DNA of 64,000 bases, taken from NCBI RefSeq assembly GCF_000314005.1, contig NZ_JH980292.1, positions 2,683,725 to 2,747,724 on the forward strand. Direction: 5' to 3'. Positions 1 through 7,903 of this stretch are shown here, piece after piece. The DNA comes from Spirulina subsalsa PCC 9445. GTDB taxonomy: Bacteria; Cyanobacteriota; Cyanobacteriia; Cyanobacteriales; Spirulinaceae. Both the position numbers and the translations under genes were made by a program. Within the stretch, counting starts at the first letter, position 1. Every line of letters begins with the position of its first letter. The notes under the pieces were generated by a model. It made no database searches. It had not been told where the DNA came from and saw only the letters and a list, made by a program, of their open reading frames with translations.

Positions 1-219
1 TCTGCGGAGGTTGATGTGCAGTGGAAAGGCAAATGGTTAGAGGTCTTAGGTTGTGGCATGGTAGACCCCAATGTATTAAAAGCCGTGGGCTATGATCCAG
101 AAGTCTACACCGGATTTGCGGCCGGATTAGGGGTAGAACGCTTTGCGATGGTACTCCATCAATTTGATGATATTCGCCGTCTCTACAGTAGTGATTTGCG
201 CCTCTTGCAACAGTTCTAA
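1..219 (+). CDS. pheS: Phenylalanyl-tRNA synthetase alpha subunit, C-terminal fragment
   Basis: Only the last 72 codons are present; the frame is open from base 1 and ends at TAA 217-219. The segment ends the class II catalytic core: a [10 protein letters not shown] strand, then [13 protein letters not shown], which is the class II motif 3 (G-x-G-x-E-R) that binds ATP, and the typical PheS tail with [14 protein letters not shown]. PheS pairs with PheT as an alpha2beta2 enzyme that charges tRNA-Phe in the cytoplasm. The gene is complete to its stop; the N-terminal part lies outside the window. pheT is not seen downstream, in line with the frequent separation of pheS and pheT in cyanobacteria. 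Confidence 0.95.
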   Translation, partial: SAEVDVQWKGKWLEVLGCGMVDPNVLKAVGYDPEVYTGFAAGLGVERFAMVLHQFDDIRRLYSSDLRLLQQF

Positions 220-339
220 ATTGATACTCTCACCGCCAAGCTATGCTGTGGCGGTAGATTTTTGAGAATTGACAATTATCAATTCCCCTGCTCCCTTCTT
301 GGGTCTAGCGTCTGGTGTTTTTCAGCCAGCCCGAACAAC

Positions 340-1077
340 TCACGCTTCAGCCGTTGCTTGAACGGGTAGGGGAGGGGTTCGGACTCTGTGACGCAAGACT
401 TCTGGGTTGAAACGATACCCGACATTGCGCACGGTTTGGATGATGTTGGGGCGACGAGGATGAGCTTCTAGTTTCTTGCGCAGGGAAAGAACGTGGGTGT
501 CAATGGTGCGGGGATTGTCGATGGCATTGGGCCAAGCGCGTTCTAGGAGTTCTGAACGGGTTAGGGCGTCTCCTTCGGCTTGGGCTAAAATGTAGAGCAG
601 GCTAAATTCTTGGGGGGTTAGCTCAATAATTTCTTCTTCAAATTCGACGCGGCGCTGGACTAAATCAATGCGCAGATCCCCATAAATTAGGTAAAGCGGC
701 ACGGAAGACAAACGCAGACGACGACAAAGCGCATCCACCCGCGCCATAAATTCCTGCACTCCAAAGGGCTTAACAAGGTAGTCATCGGCTCCGGCTTTTA
801 ATCCGGCGACTATATCGCTCTGGGTGTTGCGAGCGGAGAGCATTAAGGTCAAGGATTGTTTCCGTCGGTACAACCAACGGCACATTTCTAGTCCGTCTCC
901 GTCAGGGAGATCAGAATCAATCACGACTAAGGTGGGCTGACGATCTCTCAGAATGATTCTGGCTTGGGCAATTCCAGTCGCTTGTTGTACCCAATACCCG
1001 GCTTGTTGTAAATGCCAACCTAAGAGCGATCGCAGATGAGGGTTTCCCTCAATAATCAAAATCTTAGCTAAACCCAC
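340..1077 (-). CDS. OmpR/PhoB-family response regulator, NblR-like
   Basis: The 245-residue protein has a receiver domain (about 1-120) and a C-terminal winged-helix DNA-binding domain (about 130-230, with the PQEFSLLYILAQ and RTIDTHVLSLRKKL segments of the OmpR class). The phospho-acceptor Asp (IDSDLPDGDG), the switch Ser (MLSARN) and the Lys (LVKPFG) are present, but the usual N-terminal acidic pair (DD or DE) is replaced by Glu-Gly (IIEGNP), so Mg2+ binding and phosphorylation may be weak. The overall sequence reminds me of NblR, the cyanobacterial regulator of phycobilisome breakdown, which has been described as working without normal phosphorylation; the orthology is an inference. The start is GTG with AAGG upstream. 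It is transcribed alone, divergent from the next gene across 436 bases. Confidence 0.75.
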   Translation of the reverse strand: MGLAKILIIEGNPHLRSLLGWHLQQAGYWVQQATGIAQARIILRDRQPTLVVIDSDLPDGDGLEMCRWLYRRKQSLTLMLSARNTQSDIVAGLKAGADDYLVKPFGVQEFMARVDALCRRLRLSSVPLYLIYGDLRIDLVQRRVEFEEEIIELTPQEFSLLYILAQAEGDALTRSELLERAWPNAIDNPRTIDTHVLSLRKKLEAHPRRPNIIQTVRNVGYRFNPEVLRHRVRTPPLPVQATAEA

Positions 1078-1513
1078 GTTACCTTGTTTTGTCCTTTTTC
1101 TAGGAGTGGACTACAATCTACCTTAGCTTATGTCATGATTTTGTAACGTCCGCTACTGAGGGAAAATGAGGTCGCCTGCACAATGACTGCCAAATCTTAA
1201 AATCTGCGAGGGGGTTAGTCGGTAAGATAAACTATAGATATAACAAAACTGGAGATATAACAAGACTATCGTTATACCTCTCAAAACCTCAGAGTATTCT
1301 GAAAACCCTTGACAACCTTGTAGTTTAATACACCGAACTCAACCTAACCGAACAGACTTCAGGTAACGGACTTCAGATCAAGGTACTTTAACTGGGACTT
1401 GATCTGAATGGACTTCTAACCAGTCACCCGGTTTACTGTAGTTGATTCTCTGAACTGATTCTCTGAACTTAGTTTCCTGTACTGACTCCTACTGTTGATT
1501 TCAATTTAAGATC
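1078..1513. other. Divergent intergenic region with short direct repeats
   Basis: This 436-base spacer separates a response regulator (minus) from a small conserved gene (plus) and must hold both promoters. It contains several near-identical short repeats: two copies of GATATAACAA-A-AC type near 1235-1266, two of a GGACTTCAGATCA-like string near 1355-1382, and two tandem copies of GATTCTCTGAACT near 1443-1471. These could be regulator sites, but no known operator is recognised. A TTGACA at about 1309 has no well-spaced -10 partner. No open frame of note. Confidence 0.3.
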
Positions 1514-1768
1514 ATGTTGACTGATACCCGTTCCGTCCGCTATTACCAACGCCTTACCGATGCTCTCGTGGAACTGTGGCGTAGGGGCAACCGTTTTAGT
1601 GAACTGCAACTCTATATGGATGGCTATTTAGCTTGCCTGCGTCAGAGTAACGCTTTGGAGCCTTACCTTGTCCATCGGTTGGAGGAGGAAGTGTTCCGCT
1701 TCTTAAGGGATCCGTCTAATTTTGAGTTGGCTATGGTTCAACCCCAAACAGAACCGGATTATTATTAG
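1514..1768 (+). CDS. Conserved small cyanobacterial protein (DUF6761-like)
   Basis: An 84-residue soluble, mostly helical protein with no signal peptide or membrane segment. It starts MLTDTRSVRYYQRLTDALVELW and is rich in Tyr, Leu and acidic residues. I recognise it as a short protein widely conserved in cyanobacteria (DUF6761 as I recall) with no assigned function. It stands alone behind a 436-base spacer. The ATG start is the first in frame, and no strong ribosome-binding site is visible, which is common in this window. Confidence 0.7.
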   Translation: MLTDTRSVRYYQRLTDALVELWRRGNRFSELQLYMDGYLACLRQSNALEPYLVHRLEEEVFRFLRDPSNFELAMVQPQTEPDYY

Positions 1769-2194
1769 CGATCGCCAACCTCCACCCAACCCCTTAACTT
1801 TAGACTGGAAATCCAGACCAAATCGCCCATAGATCCCAAGTAGAGCAGACAAAACCCTCTAAAAATTACCGTTCATTTCTCCCGGTTTCAGAGCTTCCCC
1901 AGTCCCCTCGGATTGGCAATCTCCCTCACGACAACTCAGCATTGTAGCATAAGTTTTGCCAAATGCCCGAAAAATTCTCTGATTTTTTTGAGATTTCCTC
2001 AAGCCCTCCCGAGGGCTCTTGAACCGCACAAACAAGGGGACTGGAAGTGATCCAGTCCCCTCTCCTTGTGAATCCTCTTCTGTCACTCTGGAAGATTTTG
2101 ACGAATCTTCGCCATCACAGCCAACGAGAGAATCAGGATTTGAACCTGATCTGACAGAAGAGAGTTAATCTGAATGTTAATCCAACTCCAACCA
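1769..2194. other. Intergenic region with a tRNA T-arm-like hairpin on the minus strand
   Basis: No convincing gene. An open frame on the minus strand here is low complexity and looks accidental. At 2132-2150 the minus strand forms a perfect 6-bp stem with the 7-base loop TTCAAAT, as in the T-psi-C arm of a tRNA. No matching acceptor 5' strand, D arm or anticodon arm could be found upstream, so a complete tRNA is not supported; it may be a degenerate tRNA piece or chance. Confidence 0.25.
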
Positions 2195-2518
2195 CTAGGA
2201 CGCGAGGGCAACCTCTACCACTTCTTGCAGTTCGCCATTTTGATAGAGTTCAATCATAATATCTGACCCCCCAATAAACTCCCCATTGATATAGACTTGG
2301 GGAATGGTTGGCCAGTTGGAATACTCCTTAATCCCTTGGCGAATGTCGTAATCGGACAAGACATCAAAGGTTTCAAAGGGAACCCCTAAAGTTCCTAAAA
2401 TTTGCACCACATTATTAGAGAAACCACACTGGGGCATGAGTTTAGACCCCTTCATAAAGACAACAATTTTATCTTTTTTGACAATGCTTTCAATGCGTTC
2501 TTTTACTTCTGGTGTCAT
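2195..2518 (-). CDS. grxD: Monothiol glutaredoxin (Grx4/GrxD, CGFS type)
   Basis: The 107-residue length is normal for single-domain monothiol glutaredoxins. The active-site motif CGFS lies at 31-34 ([14 protein letters not shown]), with Lys23 before it, and the glutathione-binding [19 protein letters not shown] segment follows. Such proteins bind a [2Fe-2S] cluster with glutathione and act in cluster delivery and iron sensing in the cytoplasm rather than in disulfide reduction. GAGGAG lies just before the ATG. It follows a BolA gene on the same strand, 153 bases upstream; the two families form mixed [2Fe-2S] heterodimers, so the pairing supports both assignments. Confidence 0.95.
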   Translation of the reverse strand: MTPEVKERIESIVKKDKIVVFMKGSKLMPQCGFSNNVVQILGTLGVPFETFDVLSDYDIRQGIKEYSNWPTIPQVYINGEFIGGSDIMIELYQNGELQEVVEVALAS

Positions 2519-2671
2519 GGTTCTCCTCTAAAATTTTTTTTGACAAATAGATTGTTTTATGGTAGGGGAAAATTTGAATTTTTGGCAATTTTTCCCGACT
2601 ATCCATTAAACTAGACTCAACAAGGCGGGATTCATCCGAAGTCTAACGGAGTGACGCGGACCTCTTACCAT

Positions 2672-2923
2672 TTAACTAATGGCCTTCCAAGCTTCAGGGG
2701 TATAAGTTTTGAGGGCGAGGGCGTGAATAGCTTCTGAGGCCATAGCGTCTTTCAGTGCGCCATAGACCATCTGGTGCTGTTTGACCCGAGTTTGCCCCTC
2801 AAAGGCGGCGGAAACAACAGTTGCTTGTAGATGATCTCCACCCCCGGTCAAATCTTCAACCTTGACGTGAGCATCGGGCAACTGTTGTTTAATCATGGTT
2901 TCCACTTGCTCTAGGCTAACCAT
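2672..2923 (-). CDS. BolA family protein
   Basis: About 83 residues, a single BolA domain (class II KH-like fold): [18 protein letters not shown], then [16 protein letters not shown] and the conserved [12 protein letters not shown] with the His that ligates an iron-sulfur cluster shared with a monothiol glutaredoxin. I choose the ATG at 2923 over a TTG at 2935 because GGGAG sits at the right distance and the family begins there. It is read together with the downstream CGFS glutaredoxin, its known partner. The likely role is iron-sulfur trafficking or redox regulation in the cytoplasm; transcriptional regulation, as for E. coli BolA, is less certain. Confidence 0.9.
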   Translation of the reverse strand: MVSLEQVETMIKQQLPDAHVKVEDLTGGGDHLQATVVSAAFEGQTRVKQHQMVYGALKDAMASEAIHALALKTYTPEAWKAIS

Positions 2924-3129
2924 CCCAACTCCCAAAAAATAACAAAACTAGGTTTTATTGTATCGGGTTTGGTAGTCTCCCTACCGTTGATTCTATCTAG
3001 AGGTAGAGGGAAATTGAGGTTGAATCAAGAGAGGGAGTCACAGGAAATGGCAACAAATCCGTTCAGGATTTCGTCTTAACTCAGTAGTAAATTGATCTGA
3101 ACTGTTCTATTGTTTCGCAACCTCCCATC

Positions 3130-4005
3130 ATGTTTAAGCAACTCTCCCACTGGCTTTGGCGCTCTAAACCCCGTTGGTTGTATGGTGTCTTAACCCTCGT
3201 GACAGCATTCAGCTTATGGGTGATCACTCCTCAAGCGGTACAAGCGCGCTCTTGGCTAGAATTATTAATCCGAGGGGCGCAAGTCTTGCAACTCTCCAAT
3301 ATATCCGATCGTCAAGAGGTGGCGATTGGACAACAAATCAACGAGCAACTGGGGGTTCAACTGCGCCGTCGTGGTACCCCTTTAATAGCAAACAATCGAA
3401 TGCTCAACGCCTATGTGAATGAGTTGGGCAACACTTTAGTCCAAGGCAGTGAACGGCCGAATATTCCCTATACGTTCCAAGTGGTGGCCGATCGAGATGT
3501 GAATGCTTTTGCCACGATGGGAGGGTTTGTTTATCTCAATGCGGGATTGTTATTGCTGGCGGATAATGAGGCGGAATTAGCCAGTGTTGTGGCTCACGAA
3601 ATTGGTCATATTACAGCCCGTCATGCCATTCGACAAATGCGATCGCAAGCCATTACTCAAGGGTTACTCTCTGCGGCAGGTTTACAGCAAGATCAGGCGG
3701 TACAAATCGGGGTAGAGTTGGCACTGAATCGCCCCAATAGCCGAGAGGATGAACTGGAGGCGGATCGTTTAGGTTTAGCCATGTTGCGTCGTGCCAATTA
3801 TGAACCTACGGCGATGATTTCCTTTATGCAGAAGTTACAGCGACAAGGGGGACAGATTCCCACCTTTTTGAGTACCCACCCGGCAACAGGCGATCGCATT
3901 CGTCTGTTACAGGAAATGCTCCGACAAAACCCACCCACAGAAACCGAAGTCCGAGGAGTGGCAACAGAACCCTATCAAGCCACGATTCGTCAATTACTGC
4001 GCTAA
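3130..4005 (+). CDS. Exported M48-family metalloprotease
   Basis: A 291-residue protein with an N-terminal hydrophobic segment (about 18-38, ending AVQA-R), probably a signal peptide or membrane anchor. The peptidase M48 core is clear: zinc motif HEIGH at 156-160 (VVAHEIGHITARHA) and the third zinc ligand in DELEADRLG near 210. The C-terminal part has the FLSTHPATGDRI motif typical of BepA/YfgC-like M48C proteases. BepA-like enzymes clear or mature outer-membrane and cell-envelope proteins in the periplasm. No C-terminal TPR repeats are present, so it is shorter than E. coli BepA. Monocistronic, in a divergent arrangement with bolA across 206 bases. Confidence 0.92.
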   Translation: MFKQLSHWLWRSKPRWLYGVLTLVTAFSLWVITPQAVQARSWLELLIRGAQVLQLSNISDRQEVAIGQQINEQLGVQLRRRGTPLIANNRMLNAYVNELGNTLVQGSERPNIPYTFQVVADRDVNAFATMGGFVYLNAGLLLLADNEAELASVVAHEIGHITARHAIRQMRSQAITQGLLSAAGLQQDQAVQIGVELALNRPNSREDELEADRLGLAMLRRANYEPTAMISFMQKLQRQGGQIPTFLSTHPATGDRIRLLQEMLRQNPPTETEVRGVATEPYQATIRQLLR

Positions 4006-4080
4006 TTCTGTTTTTCTTCTCAATCCAATCACCCGGTTTTTAGGGAGTTCATTCCCCCCGCAAAACCGGGTTTTTCCAAT

Positions 4081-4183
4081 CGTGACATCCTCCCGACACC
4101 CACCCTAGGGGTACGGTGCGGGCTTCCCCATATCACTATATTGTTGGTTAATTTTCGGGGCATCGAACCCCTCAATTAACCGT
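4081..4183 (-). mobile_element. Remnant of an IS200/IS605-type (TnpB) element 3' end
   Basis: Two hairpins resemble the sequence at the 3' end of cyanobacterial tnpB (omega-RNA) elements. The first, 4092-4122, has CCCGACACC pairing with GGTGCGGG and is flanked by the GACATCCTCCC and GGGCTTCCCC strings I associate with these ends. The second, 4146-4181, is a nested palindrome GGTTAATT..GGGG..CCCC..AATTAACC. No transposase reading frame remains next to them, so this is a decayed or solo end. It lies just upstream of a riboswitch. Confidence 0.5.
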
Positions 4184-4305
4184 CTTTCATCCCGACACTG
4201 AGCTAAATTTCAGAGTCTAGCAACCTTGCCTTTTTACCACTAAGATGTTATAATCCCCTGCAATAAGCAAGTCAGCCTAGTTCACAACCTTTTCTAGGAA
4301 AAACT

Positions 4306-4536
4306 TCTAGTGAAACGCTTTGCAAAAAAGCACTTGTGAAACGGAGGAACCAAACCCTGGGGCGTAAGCTTAGAAAGACTAATCCGGCTATATTACGGGG
4401 GTTCTTGCTTTTAGGGTTCGTCAGAATTCAGCAAGACGACTTACCACAAACATCTAGCCCGATTGAGGATTTAAGCGGGACATCTCTCAGTCCTAGCCCG
4501 TCAGCTAACTTCGTAGGCATTGAGAGGAGACTGAAA
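4306..4536 (+). promoter_or_regulatory. Cyclic di-AMP riboswitch (ydaO/yuaA leader)
   Basis: The 3' half carries the signature of the ydaO-yuaA class: CCCGTCAGCTAACTTCGTAGGC at about 4497-4518, nearly identical to the family's conserved CCGUCAGCUAACCUCGUA core. The 5' half has the matching ACGGAGGAACCAAACC and GGGGCGTAAGC blocks at about 4340-4370. Between them is a variable region longer than in the Bacillus example. This RNA class binds c-di-AMP and usually turns off genes for ion and osmolyte transport or wall enzymes. A terminator hairpin follows 16 bases later and an ion transporter is the next gene. The 5' boundary is approximate. Confidence 0.85.
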
Positions 4537-4552
4537 AGACAGCATTTTGAGT

Positions 4553-4578
4553 AAAAAACCTGCAAAGGTTTTTTCAAT
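4553..4578 (+). terminator. Intrinsic terminator, expression platform of the riboswitch
   Basis: AAAAAACCT pairs perfectly with AGGTTTTTT around a GCAA loop (4553-4574). It sits directly after the c-di-AMP aptamer, which is where the expression platform of a transcriptional riboswitch is expected. The stem is short and A/T-rich apart from CC/GG, with U residues on its 3' side. Confidence 0.7.
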
Positions 4579-4985
4579 CAAATGATGAACTGATCAGTGA
4601 GTTATCTCCTCGTTTTTGGTTGGTACTTAAATCAACGGCTTGCCCGTACCCGCCTTAACTCTCAAAACAGTTCAATGCAAATCAATTCACAGAAGAGCCA
4701 TCCATTTAGGATAATTTAGGACTCCTTCCATCATTATTGGCTTTCTAGAGCATTTCAGCCTCTAGAAATCCTGCCAGTATTGCCTCAAGTTTTGCGGGGA
4801 TTATTCCTAATCGAAATCGGTTTTCATTAGGATAAACCCCATTTTTTCCAGCAAACTGGGCAGGAGTAACAGGACATTTGTCCAATGCAGATTAGACACA
4901 GCTTCTGAAAGTAGTGCCTAGCATCCCATGGGCAAAAATAGCGTCATTCCTATAATTTACATTCAAAACATTACACTCAAAAAAT
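4579..4985. other. Long spacer between riboswitch terminator and transporter; unexplained open frame on the minus strand
   Basis: Some 400 bases separate the terminator from the transporter start, long for a leader. On the minus strand a frame of about 48 codons is open from about 4893 to a stop near 4749 and reads CPVTPAQFAGKNGVYPNEN... without a clear start. I do not recognise it; it could be a fragment left by an insertion, which would also explain the leader's length. The 60 bases before the transporter are A/T-rich and could hold a second promoter. Confidence 0.3.
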
Positions 4986-6323
4986 ATGGACAATCTTCAC
5001 GCTTTAATCACAACTAGCACCTTTTTTATTGTCATTTTGGCGATTGTATCCGAAAAACTTCACCTAATGATTGCCGCCTTTTTAGGCGCATTAGTGTTAG
5101 TTTTTACCCATGTTATGACCTTAACCGAAGCCATCGGCTATATTAGTCATAGCTACTCAACTCTTGCCTTATTTTTTGGCATTATGGTTTTAGTCCGCGC
5201 CTTTGAACCGACCCAAATTTTTAGTTACTTAGCCGGACAAATGGTTAAACTTTCCCGGGGAAGTGGCAAGCTTTTACTCCTCGGAATTGTCGCCATTACT
5301 ACTCCCATTTGTGCGGTTTTACCCAATGCTACAACCGTGATGTTACTCGCTCCACTCATTCCACCTCTTGCCCAAGATATTGGCGTTGATTTTGTTCCCC
5401 TACTGATTTTAATGGTGCTAGTGTCGAATAGTGCAGGACTGCTAACACTCATTGGAGATCCCGCAACCTTTATTGTCGGCGATGGTATTAATATTACCTT
5501 TGTTCAATATCTCCAGCGTTTGAGTTTAGGGGGAGTCCTGGCTGTCTTAACTATTACTTGTTTACTACCCGTTTTATTTCCTAAAATTTGGAAGGCTCAA
5601 TTTAAAGGACATGAAACCCTCAAACTTCCCACGATTAATCATCCTAAAGTTTTAGCGGTTGGTTCGGTGATTGTGGTCTTCGTGTTAACCTTATTCGTTA
5701 TCGGTGAGTCTTTGCCCATTCCCATGCAGCCCGCCGCCGTGGCGTTATTAGGGGCAGGATTGGCACTATTGCTCGCCCATCAGACGAAAATTGACACGGT
5801 AAATAATATTATGAAAGATGTCGATTGGACAACTTTGATTTTTTTTATGTCTACCTTTGTCTTGATTGGAGGGTTAGAAAAAACCGGAGTAGTGCGACAC
5901 ATTTCTCTGCTTTTGGCAGCGATTTTAGGGCAAAATATTGTTTTAGGGTGTCTTTTATTGATGATCTTAGTGGCGCTGCTGTCTAGTGTTGTGCCGAATA
6001 TTCCCCTAGTAGTAGCGATGGTTCCCTTGCTAAAAGAATATTTATTTAATATTGATTTGATCTCAGCCGATATGCTCAATCCGAACTTTTCAGGTCAACT
6101 GCCTCCTGTGGTTTTGCCTCTGTTTTATGCCATGATGTTTGGGGCAACCTTGGGGGGGAATGGAACCTTAGTCGGGGCTTCCGCCAATATTGTGGGGGCA
6201 GGTGTGGCAGAATTGCATGGGGGGAAAATCTCCTTTCACCGCTTTTTACGCTACGGAATGCCTGTCATGGCTGTGCAGGTGATGGTGAGTCTGGTGTTTA
6301 TTGTGGTGGTGTTTTTGCGCTGA
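4986..6323 (+). CDS. ArsB/NhaD/SLC13-type ion transporter permease
   Basis: A 445-residue integral membrane protein with about 11-12 hydrophobic segments spread over the full length. It belongs to the ion transporter (IT) superfamily: it has two inverted halves, each with a helix-breaking motif, PNATTVMLLAPL near residue 115 with NSAGLLTLIGDPATFIVG near 155, and VPNIPLVVAMVPLL in the second half followed by GATLGGNGTLVGASANIVGAG near 400. These features fit NhaD-like Na+/H+ antiporters and ArsB-like or anion permeases; the substrate cannot be told from sequence. The upstream c-di-AMP riboswitch suggests a role in ion or osmotic balance. It ends ahead of a strong hairpin terminator at 6341. 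Confidence 0.85.
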   Translation: MDNLHALITTSTFFIVILAIVSEKLHLMIAAFLGALVLVFTHVMTLTEAIGYISHSYSTLALFFGIMVLVRAFEPTQIFSYLAGQMVKLSRGSGKLLLLGIVAITTPICAVLPNATTVMLLAPLIPPLAQDIGVDFVPLLILMVLVSNSAGLLTLIGDPATFIVGDGINITFVQYLQRLSLGGVLAVLTITCLLPVLFPKIWKAQFKGHETLKLPTINHPKVLAVGSVIVVFVLTLFVIGESLPIPMQPAAVALLGAGLALLLAHQTKIDTVNNIMKDVDWTTLIFFMSTFVLIGGLEKTGVVRHISLLLAAILGQNIVLGCLLLMILVALLSSVVPNIPLVVAMVPLLKEYLFNIDLISADMLNPNFSGQLPPVVLPLFYAMMFGATLGGNGTLVGASANIVGAGVAELHGGKISFHRFLRYGMPVMAVQVMVSLVFIVVVFLR

Positions 6324-6340
6324 GTGGGAGGGGTGAAATG

Positions 6341-6375
6341 AAACGGACTCCCTGACGATTAGGGAGTCCGTTTGA
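6341..6375. terminator. Strong bidirectional terminator
   Basis: A perfect 13-bp inverted repeat, AAACGGACTCCCT / AGGGAGTCCGTTT, around a 7-base loop (6341-6373). It lies between the convergent transporter gene and a small minus-strand gene; the A and T runs at both edges let it work in either direction. Confidence 0.85.
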
Positions 6376-6391
6376 TCAGGAATTCTGAGAG

Positions 6392-6589
6392 TTAATAGTG
6401 ATCCAACTGGTTCACTAAATCAAGGCACTTCTTCCATGTTTCCATTTCAAGAATCCAGTTTTCTCGTTCGCGGATGAGTTTGGTTTTATCCCCGACATAA
6501 CTTTCTAGGATTAACCGCTTGCGTTCGAGTTGATATTCTAGTCTGTTAACCTCTGCCTGAATTTTGCCTTTGAGTTCCGAAACGTGCAT
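6392..6589 (-). CDS. Small coiled-coil protein of unknown function
   Basis: A 65-residue frame starting MHVSELKGKIQAEVNRLEYQLERK, highly charged, with regular spacing of Leu/Ile/Val (EVNRLEYQLERKRLILESY, then WILEMETWKKCLDLVNQL), which predicts one long amphipathic helix. It fits neatly between the terminator at 6341-6373 and msrB on the same strand, supporting a real gene. I do not recognise a named family. No domain, catalytic motif or signal peptide is visible. Confidence 0.5.
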   Translation of the reverse strand: MHVSELKGKIQAEVNRLEYQLERKRLILESYVGDKTKLIRERENWILEMETWKKCLDLVNQLDHY

Positions 6590-6760
6590 GAGACTGTATC
6601 CTTTGGGCTTGTTTGTGGTAAAAGTGCTTTAATCTACCCCACAGAATATCACTTTGGAGGATGGATTCGCTGTCGCTCAGTAGATTGCTGGGTTGCTATC
6701 CATCCCCTCCCTGCAAGCGAGGAAGGGGAATTCCGCAACATTTTTGTTAAAGCAGGGGGG

Positions 6761-7156
6761 TTATTTCGGCTCGAAGTTCAAAGCGGCCGAGTTCATGCAG
6801 TAACGCTGTCCGGTGGGGGCGGGGCCGTCATCGAACACATGGCCGAGGTGAGCATCACAGGTGGCACAAAGGACTTCTGTCCGTACCATGAATAAACTGC
6901 GATCGCTCTCATAGGCAACATGATCCTCGGCAATGGGTGCATAAAAGCTCGGCCAGCCAGTCCCTGACTCGTACTTTGTCTCGGAGCTAAATAGTTCTGT
7001 CCCACAACAGACACATTTATAAATCCCGGCCTGCTTATTGTCATAATACTGCCCGGTAAAGGCTCGCTCTGTGCCTTTCTTGCGCGTCACCTTGAACTGT
7101 TCAGGGGTGAGTTGCTGTTTCCACTCAGACTCGGTTTTTTGAATTTTCTGCACCAT
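6761..7156 (-). CDS. msrB: Peptide methionine-R-sulfoxide reductase
   Basis: A 131-residue protein of normal MsrB length. It has the two zinc-binding CxxC pairs (Cys48/Cys51 in [11 protein letters not shown] and Cys97/Cys100 in [13 protein letters not shown]), the SGTGWPSF substrate-site motif and the catalytic Cys120 in RYCMNSAAL. The enzyme reduces the R-form of methionine sulfoxide in proteins, using thioredoxin. ATG follows a weak AT-rich leader. The 171 bases between this gene's stop and the small coiled-coil gene show no further gene; an accidental frame covers them on the other strand. Confidence 0.96.
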   Translation of the reverse strand: MVQKIQKTESEWKQQLTPEQFKVTRKKGTERAFTGQYYDNKQAGIYKCVCCGTELFSSETKYESGTGWPSFYAPIAEDHVAYESDRSLFMVRTEVLCATCDAHLGHVFDDGPAPTGQRYCMNSAALNFEPK

Positions 7157-7255
7157 ATCTTGTTAATTTGAGGTTATTTTACGAAATGTTAAGTTTTTCT
7201 AACCCAAATTCTAACAAGAAGTTGCTGAGTAGGGGGAACAATCTCAATTAGGGAA

Positions 7256-7512
7256 TGGGGAACAGGGGAGAGGGGGAGCAGGGGAGCAGGGGAGCAGGGG
7301 AGAGAGGGAGAATTGATAACTATTCCCTACTCCCTATTCCCTATTCCCTACTCCCTATTCCCTATTCCCTATTCCCGACTCCCGACTCCCGACTCCCGAC
7401 TCCCCATTCCCGACTCCCGACTCCCCATTCCCGACTCCCGACTCCCGACTCCCCATTCCCGACTCCCTGTTCCCCGTTCCCTATTCCCTATTCCCTGTTC
7501 CCTATTTCTCGA
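7256..7512. repeat. Short tandemly repeated sequence block (octamers then heptamers)
   Basis: The block opens with GGGGAGCA-type octamers (about 7262-7310), then runs for nearly 200 bases as 7-base units of CCCTATT/CCCTACT and CCCGACT/CCCCATT type. This is the STRR-type heptamer family known from cyanobacterial genomes. Apparent open frames in it (runs of PIPYSLF or PDSRLP) are products of the repeat and not genes. Related blocks occur at 30841 and, mostly as the complement, at 55285. Confidence 0.9.
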
Positions 7513-7903
7513 CTACAACGCCTTGTCCCTTCTCTCACAAGGATTATAGGCTTATAAGGCTTTATGAATAAAGTGTGAAGTTGTACTCAAATTTACAAAA
7601 CTTCTCCATTCTCGGTGCTAGAAAGTGTCATGCCTGCCTACAAGCACAAGTCTTACACAACCGACTCTTCCGAGGGGTAGGGTGTAGGACGGGGGGATTC
7701 ATCCTCTCAAACAATGATACAATCAAAGTCGGTTTGAATCTCCAAGGTGGGCAGTAGTGAGGCGACCTAAAATCCTTTTTAGAGTCAGCATCCTAGTCTC
7801 TGAAAGTAGAGTGCAGTCTGCCAACAGAGGCGGGGAAATCTCTTTAAAAGCTTAGGTGCTTCGATGGGGGACAAACCCAGAAAACCAGAACCTTTAAAAG
7901 TGA

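Noticed and set aside
1859-2086. 75-codon minus-strand frame after grxD
   Set aside because: Odd composition, no ribosome site, no recognisable family; lies in a spacer.
2601-2671. tRNA-like sequence just after bolA on the minus strand
   Set aside because: A D-arm-like TAGTTAAATGGTAAGAG and a broken T-arm-like piece are visible, but stems do not pair.
4336-4554. 72-codon plus-strand frame
   Set aside because: It lies within the c-di-AMP riboswitch and is explained by that RNA.
7255-7557. Open frames of 78-100 codons rich in PYSLFPIP or PDSRLP
   Set aside because: They are translations of 7-base repeats, which stay open in several frames; no start signal or domain.
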